From Synergistaceae bacterium (lineage in GTDB: Bacteria > Synergistota > Synergistia > Synergistales > Aminobacteriaceae): a DNA stretch of 5,077 bases. The stretch covers positions 1 to 5,077 of the forward strand of contig JAFSQO010000196.1 of the NCBI GenBank assembly GCA_017446645.1, given 5' to 3'. Position 1 is the first letter of the stretch; each line of letters opens with the position of its first letter. The notes beneath the pieces are model-generated. The model worked only from the letters and a program-made list of their open reading frames with translations, made no database searches and was not told the DNA's origin. The position numbers and the translations under genes were made by a program. Positions 1-5,077 of the stretch are shown piece by piece.

Positions 1-2499
1 ACAGCACTGTCAGGCTATGAAAACGAGCTGAAGAAAATAACGCCTGCTGAAGCTCAGGAAATTTCCGAAGAGAAAGGCGAATGGAAGAATGCACCATGCT
101 GGCACAACTGCGGAGGACGCTGCCACATCAAGGCACTTGTCAGCGGAGGCAAAATCGTCAGACTCAAGACCGATGACACCCACCCGGACTCAATCGACTA
201 TCCGCAATTAAGGGCATGTGCAAGGGGACACGCTCAACGTCAGCAAGTCGCAGGACCGGACAGACTTAAGTACCCGATGAAGCGCACTCACTGGGAACAC
301 GGAGGCGGAGATAAAGCCCTCAGAGGCCGTGACACTTGGGAGCGTATTTCATGGGACGAGGCTCTTGATATAGTAGCGTCTGAAATCAAAATCTCGAAAG
401 AAAAATACGGACCCAAATCCATATTCTTAATGGACGAAATTTTCAACAATCAGGGCGGAGAAATTTTCAGAGTACTGGGACTCTACGGGGGCTATATGTC
501 CAAATACGGCAGCAGGTCTCGCGGTGCATGGCGGCAGGCTATGAAGCCAATTCTCGGCTATGACAGGAAATTTCATAACCAGAACGACAGATTAGATCTC
601 GTCAAGGCAAAATTAATTTTACTCTGGGGAAGCAATCCTGCCTGGAACAGCTACCCTTCTGCAATGAATAACTTGATTCGTGCAAAAGAAGCCGGAGCAA
701 AGATTATCGCCATTGACCCAATGTATACGACTACTGCTTCAGTAGTTGCAGATGAGTATATCCCGATAAGACCTGCGACAGATACGCCGTTAATCCTCGC
801 TATGGCCTATGTCATGCTGAAAGAGGACAGCCCGGAAAAGCCCATGATTGACTGGGATTTCCTGAATCGCTGCACTGTAGGCTTTGACTCTGAACACATG
901 CCAGAAGGCGCGGATCCTAAAATGAACTTCAAGGATTACGTACTCGGCAATCTTGACGGCCTGCCTAAGACTCCTGAATGGGCATCGAAAATCTGCGGGA
1001 CCCCTGTCGATACGATTTACAGGCTTGCACGCGAAGTAGGACTCACTAAACCCGTTACTGCTTTGTTCGCATGGAACTCGGCAAGAGCAGACAAAGCTAC
1101 CCATGTATGTCTTGCTCAGGTAACTTTGGCAGCTATGACCGGCAACATGGGAATCGCAGGCGGTGCGTTCTCCTGCAGCTGTCAGGAGCGTTCAACAGAA
1201 GGAGGCCCTGCCCTCGTAGCTCCTGGCTCAACGGGGGTAACTGCAATCAAGAATCCTGTACCCAACAGCGAAAGAATGTGTGCTAATGAACACTGGCGCG
1301 CTATTCTCACCGGAAAATATACGGCTGGAAAAGGTGCAAAGAAGGATTTAGACGTTCATGTTATCTATCATGCTCACAGCAATATAGTATCTCAGACTGC
1401 TAACACTATGGAAAGCATCGAAGCTCACAAGAAAGTCGACTTCATAGTGACTCATCAGTTCCTGCTCAACAGTAACGCAATGTTCTCTGATGTAGTACTG
1501 CCAATCACTACGCCTTGGGAACGTGACGGGATGGTCTTAGGCGGAGCTCGTGAGGTCATAATCTGGACTCAGAAAGTCATTGATCCGTTATTTGAGGCAA
1601 AAGATGACGGCTGGATTGCTTTAGAACTCGGCAAGAGACTCGGACTTGACCCGAAAGAAGTCGAACCTGTATCGCTCAAGCAGCAGAACTTCAACATGTT
1701 GGCCGGAGCAAAAGTTGCAAAACCAGATAACTCAGGCATGGAGACCCTGCTCACTATCACAGCTGAAGACATTAAGGCAATGGGAGTCGAAGGTCAGCCT
1801 CAGCAGGGAAGAATAACCCTCAGTGAACTTAGAGAGACGGGAAGCTATCAGGTGCCAAGAAAAATGGACGATGCCTACTACTACATCAATAACAAGGCAT
1901 TCAGAGATGACCCGGAGAAAAATCCCCTCAAGACCCGCGACGGCAAAGTTCAGATTTACTGCGGCGAACTTGCTGAAATGGTCGACAAAGCAGGCTGGAA
2001 CGAAGGACACCCAATCGCAATTTACGAGCCTTCAACAGAAGGATACGAGGCTACTTTCTCAGATTTCGAGAAGGGAATCAAAGGCAAATATCCCCTTCAG
2101 GTTTGCAGCGTACACGTCCCAAGAGGAGCACACGGAAATGTCAGCAATTCACTTTGGCTTCGTGAAGCGTTCCCGATTCCTTTATTGATGAATCCTGAAG
2201 ACGCAAAGCCCAGAGGTCTCAAGGAAGATGATACCGTAAAAGTCTTCAATGATCACGGCACTGTAGTACGCAGAGTTCACATCACAGAGCGAGTAATGCC
2301 CGGAGTCGTCATGCTCGGTGAAGGTTCATGGGTTCAGCTTAACGAGGACGGCTATGACATTGGAGGCTGCCCGAATGTATTGACTGGTACGTTCCCTTCA
2401 GGGCCGGATATAGAGTCTTTCGTTAGTATTGCAGAAGTTGAGAAGTACGACAAGCCTTCGTTGCCTGATGCCCTCTGGCCTCAGAGAATAATATTTTAG
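1..2499 (+). CDS. dmsA: DMSO-reductase-family molybdopterin oxidoreductase, catalytic subunit (DmsA-like), 5'-partial
   Basis: This is the catalytic subunit of a bis-MGD molybdoenzyme that probably reduces an S-oxide, N-oxide or similar acceptor outside the cytoplasm. The frame is open from base 1 to the TAG at 2497-2499, giving 832 visible residues, so the true start lies upstream. In window numbering, C33, C37, C41 (CWHNCGGRC) and C73 form the N-terminal [4Fe-4S] site. GSNP (210-213) and DP...IPIRPATD (239-261) are typical cofactor-binding segments. S173, in YGSRSRG, aligns with the Mo-ligating serine of E. coli DmsA. The C-terminal dinucleotide-binding domain contains MPGVVMLGEGSW and GGCPNVLT, both close to E. 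coli DmsA (814 residues). The first residues (TALSGY) look like the end of a Tat signal peptide; the twin-arginine part would be outside the window, which fits the tatA-tatC genes downstream. The family is secure, but the substrate cannot be read from sequence and the dmsA symbol is by similarity only. Confidence 0.93.
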   Translation, partial: TALSGYENELKKITPAEAQEISEEKGEWKNAPCWHNCGGRCHIKALVSGGKIVRLKTDDTHPDSIDYPQLRACARGHAQRQQVAGPDRLKYPMKRTHWEHGGGDKALRGRDTWERISWDEALDIVASEIKISKEKYGPKSIFLMDEIFNNQGGEIFRVLGLYGGYMSKYGSRSRGAWRQAMKPILGYDRKFHNQNDRLDLVKAKLILLWGSNPAWNSYPSAMNNLIRAKEAGAKIIAIDPMYTTTASVVADEYIPIRPATDTPLILAMAYVMLKEDSPEKPMIDWDFLNRCTVGFDSEHMPEGADPKMNFKDYVLGNLDGLPKTPEWASKICGTPVDTIYRLAREVGLTKPVTALFAWNSARADKATHVCLAQVTLAAMTGNMGIAGGAFSCSCQERSTEGGPALVAPGSTGVTAIKNPVPNSERMCANEHWRAILTGKYTAGKGAKKDLDVHVIYHAHSNIVSQTANTMESIEAHKKVDFIVTHQFLLNSNAMFSDVVLPITTPWERDGMVLGGAREVIIWTQKVIDPLFEAKDDGWIALELGKRLGLDPKEVEPVSLKQQNFNMLAGAKVAKPDNSGMETLLTITAEDIKAMGVEGQPQQGRITLSELRETGSYQVPRKMDDAYYYINNKAFRDDPEKNPLKTRDGKVQIYCGELAEMVDKAGWNEGHPIAIYEPSTEGYEATFSDFEKGIKGKYPLQVCSVHVPRGAHGNVSNSLWLREAFPIPLLMNPEDAKPRGLKEDDTVKVFNDHGTVVRRVHITERVMPGVVMLGEGSWVQLNEDGYDIGGCPNVLTGTFPSGPDIESFVSIAEVEKYDKPSLPDALWPQRIIF

Positions 2500-2508
2500 A
2501 GAGGTGAT
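2498..2508 (+). promoter_or_regulatory. Ribosome binding site of dmsB
   Basis: AGAGAGGTGAT contains the Shine-Dalgarno core AGGTGAT, five bases before the ATG at 2514. It overlaps the stop codon of the preceding gene, which fits translation of both genes from one transcript and fixes the dmsB start. Confidence 0.75.
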
Positions 2509-2513
2509 AGACG

Positions 2514-3062
2514 ATGAGTCAAAAGGGTTTTCGCTACGACATGAATAAATGCCTTGAATGCAGGGCGTGCGTAGTTTCTTGCAAAGATAAAAACGATCTT
2601 CCGGTCGGTGTGAACTTCAACTCCATCGAAGAAAGGGAAAGCGGCAAATTCCCCGATGTATTCGTGTGGTTCACCATGCAAATGTGCCGTCACTGCTCGA
2701 AGCCTGAGTGTGTCTCGAAATGTCCTACAGGTGCAATGACTAAAGATTCTGAAACCGGAATGGTCAGCGTCAACAAAGAAGTCTGCATAGGCTGCGGAAT
2801 GTGCGTTAAGTCCTGTCCCTACGGAGCTGTCCAGGTTCGCGAGGACATGAAGAAGGCTGCGAAGTGCAACGGCTGTCTCGAACTTCAGAAGAGGGGCGAG
2901 CTTCCCGTCTGTGTTGCCTCTTGTACAAGCAGGTGCTTGACTCTCGTTGATATTGACGAACTCCAGAAAGAATCAGGACTCGTCAGAGCAGTCAATGATG
3001 ACGTATCACCGGATAAGACCCAGCCTAATTTGTACTACAAGCCTAAAAAGGGCATGAAGTAA
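2514..3062 (+). CDS. dmsB: Four-cluster [4Fe-4S] electron-transfer subunit (DmsB-like)
   Basis: This 182-residue ferredoxin-type subunit should pass electrons to the molybdenum subunit encoded just upstream, and would be exported with it as a DmsAB complex. Sixteen cysteines fall into the four motifs of the DmsB/NrfC/PhsB family: C13-C16-C19-C23, C58-C61-C66-C70 followed by Pro, C91-C94-C97-C101 followed by Pro, and C118-C121-C133-C137. The spacings, including the CxxCxxxxCxxxC of the second motif, match E. coli DmsB (205 residues), and the C-terminal IDEL and KPN/QPN-like segment are also recognisable. There is no signal peptide of its own, as expected for a subunit exported with its Tat-tagged partner. 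The start follows a strong Shine-Dalgarno sequence, 14 bases after the dmsA stop. One oddity is an extra cysteine, C141, just after the fourth motif, where E. coli DmsB has alanine, together with loss of the proline that normally follows C137. Confidence 0.93.
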   Translation: MSQKGFRYDMNKCLECRACVVSCKDKNDLPVGVNFNSIEERESGKFPDVFVWFTMQMCRHCSKPECVSKCPTGAMTKDSETGMVSVNKEVCIGCGMCVKSCPYGAVQVREDMKKAAKCNGCLELQKRGELPVCVASCTSRCLTLVDIDELQKESGLVRAVNDDVSPDKTQPNLYYKPKKGMK

Positions 3063-3072
3063 GGGAGTAGAT
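3061..3072 (+). promoter_or_regulatory. Ribosome binding site of the 331-residue Fe-S gene
   Basis: AAGGGAGTAGAT includes GGGAG at 3063-3067, eight bases before the ATG at 3076. An in-frame TGA at 3055-3057 lies 21 bases upstream of this ATG with no other start codon between, so the start is well fixed and no longer N-terminal signal sequence is possible. Confidence 0.7.
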
Positions 3073-3075
3073 AAA

Positions 3076-4071
3076 ATGTTGTTCGGCGGTCTGGCAGGAG
3101 CATTATTTGCGGATACTGTTCCGTTTCTGGATGAATCTCGCTGTCTGAATCGCCGCAACCGTTTTGAGCCTTGCAGTTTGTGCGAGAGTGTCTGTGATTT
3201 TCACGCTGTCACGATAACTGCGGGGCCTTTACCTGCACCAGTTATTAATGAGAAGAAATGCACCGGCTGCGGATTATGTGCTCGTGTCTGTCCGTCAGAG
3301 GCTTTGAAGTTGAGGGATTACAAAATTTTCAGGGATTTAACGGGGAATAATATTTTACGTTGCAGGAAGAGCGGCGGTACTTACTGCTTGAAATCTCTAA
3401 GTCCTGCGTTGTTAGCATCTGCAATCTTTGTTAATCATGATATTAGTCTCGTAATGCCATGTGAAAATTGCGGGCTTAATCAAAAAATTTCGTGTAATAA
3501 TCTTGACACAGCTCTGAAATTTCTTGATGCCCTGAAGATTCAGCATAACTTGAAAATCATTCGAGATGAGAACTTTGAAAGCGAACTCTCACGGCGCGAC
3601 CTGATAGCCCTAATCTTCGCTAAGAGCAGGAACAAAGGCAGCAGTATTCTTGAAGACATAATCTGGCATGACAAGAATAACGTATTTATTTCGCGTAAAT
3701 TTCTTGAAGATAATCTTGATAAAATAAACGCTGAATTTGAAGCAGGTCTATTCTATGATTTTTCCGTGTCAGAAAACTGCAATGCCTGCGGAGTCTGTGA
3801 AGCTGTATGTCCTTCAGGAGCCTGGAAAATTGCAAAGTCTGACTCAAAGGCCGAGCTTAGATTTTATATCTCAGATTGTACGGGCTGTATGCTTTGCGTT
3901 AAGAAATGCCCTGAAGGTGCGGTAAATCTTCGTGAAAAAATTTTTTGGCCAGTGAAGTCAGGATTTAAGAAAAATTTTGAGATGACCCGTTGCCGTCATT
4001 GCGGTAAATGGTTTATAGTTATTGAGCCTGAGCAGGAATTATGCGATTCATGTTCAAGGCAAAAATATTAA
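3076..4071 (+). CDS. Multi-cluster 4Fe-4S protein with cysteine-rich middle domain and C-terminal zinc-ribbon-like tail
   Basis: This 331-residue iron-sulfur protein is probably cytoplasmic, and I cannot assign it a gene name. The N-terminal part has C33xxC36xxxC40 with a possible distant fourth ligand at C23 (the usual first cysteine position is F30), then a complete C62xxC65xxC68xxxC72-Pro. This layout recalls NapF-type ferredoxins. A middle domain (about 95-165) carries C96, C104-L, C129xxC132 and C140. Residues 172-222 are charged and helical-looking, beginning with SRRD. Two further complete motifs follow: C235xxC238xxC241xxxC245-Pro and C268xxC271xxC274xxxC278-Pro. The tail has C306xxC309 and C323xxC326, a zinc-ribbon-like or rubredoxin-like knuckle pair. 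The first 12 residues are hydrophobic but too short for a membrane anchor or Sec signal. It sits between dmsB and tatA, 13 bases from each. The role could be cytoplasmic Fe-S or cofactor maturation (as proposed for NapF with NapA) or electron delivery; both are inferences. Confidence 0.88.
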   Translation: MLFGGLAGALFADTVPFLDESRCLNRRNRFEPCSLCESVCDFHAVTITAGPLPAPVINEKKCTGCGLCARVCPSEALKLRDYKIFRDLTGNNILRCRKSGGTYCLKSLSPALLASAIFVNHDISLVMPCENCGLNQKISCNNLDTALKFLDALKIQHNLKIIRDENFESELSRRDLIALIFAKSRNKGSSILEDIIWHDKNNVFISRKFLEDNLDKINAEFEAGLFYDFSVSENCNACGVCEAVCPSGAWKIAKSDSKAELRFYISDCTGCMLCVKKCPEGAVNLREKIFWPVKSGFKKNFEMTRCRHCGKWFIVIEPEQELCDSCSRQKY

Positions 4072-4079
4072 GGAGTGAT
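4069..4079 (+). promoter_or_regulatory. Strong ribosome binding site of tatA
   Basis: TAAGGAGTGAT is nearly complementary to the 16S rRNA 3' end and ends five bases before the tatA ATG at 4085. Its TAA is also the stop codon of the preceding gene, so the two are tightly joined. It is the best Shine-Dalgarno match in the window, fitting the high TatA:TatC ratio that Tat systems need. Confidence 0.8.
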
Positions 4080-4084
4080 AAAAA

Positions 4085-4270
4085 ATGTTTGGACTCGGTA
4101 TGTCTGAACTAATCGTAATATTAATAATAGCTTTGATAATCTTCGGCCCTAACAAGCTGCCCGAAATCGGCAAGGCATTCGGAAAGGCAATCGCGGAATT
4201 CAGAGGCTATGCAAGAGACCCTGACAAAGATAAACCAGAAGCAAAGACTCAGGAGAAGGCAGAAGCGTAA
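4085..4270 (+). CDS. tatA: Sec-independent protein translocase subunit TatA
   Basis: TatA is the pore- or membrane-thinning component of the Tat translocon, which exports folded proteins. The protein is 61 residues, at the short end for the family. It has the standard layout: a short periplasmic N-terminus, one transmembrane helix (about 7-20), the FGP hinge (20-22), KLPEIG (24-29), an amphipathic helix to about residue 44 including F39 (the position of the essential F39 of E. coli TatA), and a charged Lys/Glu/Asp-rich tail. E8 in the membrane-entry region is acidic, as in E. coli TatB and in many single TatA proteins. No tatB is seen, so this may be a dual-function TatA in a TatAC system, as known in Bacillus. 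It lies directly upstream of tatC, three bases away, and downstream of a probable Tat substrate. Confidence 0.95.
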   Translation: MFGLGMSELIVILIIALIIFGPNKLPEIGKAFGKAIAEFRGYARDPDKDKPEAKTQEKAEA

Positions 4271-4273
4271 ATC

Positions 4274-4999
4274 ATGAGCACAAAACCTGAAGGCGCATAC
4301 ATGACCATAACGGGGCATTTATCCGAACTCCGAACGAGAATCATACGGAGCATCTTGTCTTTATGTCTTGCTTTTGGGATATGCTATTTCTTTCAGGATT
4401 ATATATTTTCGCTGTTACTGGTGCATTCATCAGGTTTACAGTTAATCACAGTGAGTCCGACTGAGTTATTTATGGAAGAGCTGAAGACTGCATTTCTGTC
4501 TGGAGTGTTTTTATCTTCTCCGGTTATGCTTTATCAGTTATGCGCGTTTTTGTGGCCGGGTTTAAAGGCAAATGAACGCAGATATTTATTTAATGGCTTA
4601 ATGATTGGTTCAGGCTTATTTTTGCTTGGAATGTCATTCGCGTATTATGCAATTATCCCTGCTGCCCTTGATTTCTTGACCGGACTGACTATAACAGGTG
4701 TAAAACCCATGTTTACGCTGAATAATTACATGTCGTTCGTCTGGACGTTTCTAGTATTATTCGGGCTAGCGTTTCAAGTTCCTGTGCTGCTTTCACTCTT
4801 GGCATTGATTGGACTCGTTAAGCCCCAGTCGTTGAGGTCAAAGCGAAAATATTGCGTGCTGATAATTTTTATTGTGTCGGCAATCCTTACTCCTCCTGAT
4901 GTTGTCTCGCAAATTTTAATGGCCGTGCCTTTACTTGTTCTCTATGAGATAGGCATTTGGGGAGCAGAAATCGCAGGCCGTTACCGCAGGAAATCATGA
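4274..4999 (+). CDS. tatC: Sec-independent protein translocase subunit TatC
   Basis: TatC is the polytopic membrane receptor that binds twin-arginine signal peptides. The 241-residue length is normal. HLSELR (15-20) is the conserved N-terminal cytoplasmic motif. WPGLKANERR (94-103) holds E101, matching E. coli E103, which is part of the signal-peptide site. TPPDVVSQ (206-213) holds D209, matching E. coli D211. Six membrane segments are visible at roughly 23-40, 70-93, 107-128, 152-178, 193-206 and 213-231. Q168 in FGLAFQVPV stands where E. coli has E170. The start is somewhat uncertain. ATG 4274 gives a normal-length N-terminus, but its nearest purine-rich site (AGGAG, 4251-4255) is 18 bases away. 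ATG 4301 (M10) has GAAGG at better spacing and still keeps HLSELR. The stop codon overlaps the mobA start. Codons are notably TTA-rich compared with dmsA. Confidence 0.95.
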   Translation: MSTKPEGAYMTITGHLSELRTRIIRSILSLCLAFGICYFFQDYIFSLLLVHSSGLQLITVSPTELFMEELKTAFLSGVFLSSPVMLYQLCAFLWPGLKANERRYLFNGLMIGSGLFLLGMSFAYYAIIPAALDFLTGLTITGVKPMFTLNNYMSFVWTFLVLFGLAFQVPVLLSLLALIGLVKPQSLRSKRKYCVLIIFIVSAILTPPDVVSQILMAVPLLVLYEIGIWGAEIAGRYRRKS

Positions 5000-5077
5000 A
5001 GAGGCAAGAATCATCAGCAGTAATTTTATGCGGAGGACTTTCGCGCAGAATGGGAACTCCTAAACATGAATTATTTC
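4996..5077 (+). CDS. mobA: Molybdenum cofactor guanylyltransferase MobA, N-terminal fragment (3'-partial)
   Basis: The first 27 codons are visible before the window ends. Residues 9-26 carry the nucleotidyltransferase signature: V-I-L-C-G-G-L-S-R-R-M-G-T-P-K, matching the MobA pattern LAGGxSxRMGxxK that binds GTP. MobA transfers GMP from GTP to molybdopterin, giving the MGD form used by DMSO-reductase-family enzymes. The ATG at 4996 overlaps the tatC stop (ATGA), with AGGA at 4988-4991 as a likely ribosome binding site, so it is translationally coupled to tatC. The position after a bis-MGD enzyme and its exporter supports MobA over the related cytidylyltransferase MocA, which shares the motif. 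A MobA-MobB fusion cannot be excluded because the rest is outside the window. The usual alanine of LAGG is replaced by cysteine (C12). Confidence 0.85.
   Translation, partial: MKRQESSAVILCGGLSRRMGTPKHELF

Larger units (their letters stand above)
1..5077 (+). other. Probable single operon: dmsA-dmsB-FeS-tatA-tatC-mobA
   Basis: All six genes run in the same direction. Intergenic gaps are 14, 13, 13 and 3 bases, then a 4-base overlap; ribosome binding sites overlap or abut the preceding stop codons at three junctions. No room exists for internal promoters or rho-independent terminators between the genes, and I saw no GC-rich hairpin followed by a T-run at any junction. The promoter must lie upstream of the window, and the operon runs past its end. 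Confidence 0.8.

Noticed and set aside
790..1104. Minus-strand open frame of 104 codons inside dmsA.
   Set aside because: It lies wholly within a well-conserved gene, shows no family motif and has no clear ribosome binding site; it is a shadow of the real frame.
1071..1286. Plus-strand open frame of 71 codons in another frame of dmsA.
   Set aside because: Contained in the conserved enzyme gene, with no recognisable protein features.
1569..2010. Two overlapping minus-strand open frames inside dmsA.
   Set aside because: Both are opposite conserved coding sequence and have no motif or start signal.
1823..2188. Plus-strand open frame of 121 codons in another frame of dmsA.
   Set aside because: It overlaps the conserved C-terminal part of the enzyme, and its translation is low-complexity and resembles no known family.
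2496..2693. Minus-strand open frame across the start of dmsB.
   Set aside because: Opposite the conserved first cysteine motif and ribosome binding site of dmsB.
3076..3111. Hydrophobic N-terminus of the 331-residue protein, considered as a signal peptide or anchor.
   Set aside because: Only about 11 hydrophobic residues without positive charges before them, and an in-frame stop 21 bases upstream rules out a longer start.
3589..3606. SRRDL in the 331-residue protein, considered as a twin-arginine signal.
   Set aside because: It is internal (residues 172-176), after two Fe-S motifs, and is followed by charged sequence instead of a signal-peptide hydrophobic core and cleavage site.
3737..3925. 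Plus-strand open frame inside the 331-residue Fe-S gene.
   Set aside because: The other frame here holds two intact ferredoxin motifs, so this is a shadow.
3935..3946. A6T6 run (AAAAAATTTTTT) in the 331-residue gene, considered as a frameshift or slippage site.
   Set aside because: It does not fit an in-frame X XXY YYZ heptamer, and the zero frame continues into a sensible CxxC...CxxC tail, so no programmed shift is supported.
4121..4318. Minus-strand open frame across tatA and the start of tatC.
   Set aside because: Opposite two securely identified genes, with no supporting signal.

Overview
The window is a compact, plus-strand, operon-like block of six genes with almost no non-coding DNA. 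In order they are: the catalytic subunit of a DMSO-reductase-family molybdoenzyme (dmsA-like, 5' end outside the window); its four-cluster [4Fe-4S] electron-transfer partner (dmsB-like); a 331-residue protein with many Fe-S cysteine motifs; tatA; tatC; and the first 27 codons of mobA (3' end outside the window). The gaps are 14, 13, 13 and 3 bases, and the last junction is an ATGA overlap. I see no promoter or terminator between the genes, so they are probably co-transcribed from a promoter upstream of the window. No stretch longer than about 300 bases lacks a gene. I found no RNA genes, CRISPR arrays, insertion sequences or attachment sites.

The genes fit one pathway. DmsA-type enzymes carry a bis-molybdopterin guanine dinucleotide (bis-MGD) cofactor. 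MobA attaches the GMP moiety to molybdopterin. The enzyme folds around its cofactors in the cytoplasm and, with DmsB riding along, is exported by the Tat translocon. TatA and TatC are the minimal Tat machinery. The window therefore holds an enzyme, its electron-transfer subunit, its exporter and a late cofactor-synthesis gene. The 331-residue protein occupies the place where a DmsC membrane anchor often sits but is not a membrane protein. It may serve electron transfer or maturation, and its role is not settled by sequence.

The organism is probably a strictly or facultatively anaerobic bacterium that respires an organic S- or N-oxide or a similar acceptor. Base composition looks moderate (not counted precisely), AGA/AGG arginine codons are common, and Shine-Dalgarno sequences are strong. 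An anaerobe such as a Synergistota or Negativicutes member would fit, but the phylum is a low-confidence guess. The two enzyme genes use C-ending codons more than the 331-residue gene and tatC, which are richer in A/T-ending codons such as TTA. This may reflect higher expression of the enzyme genes.
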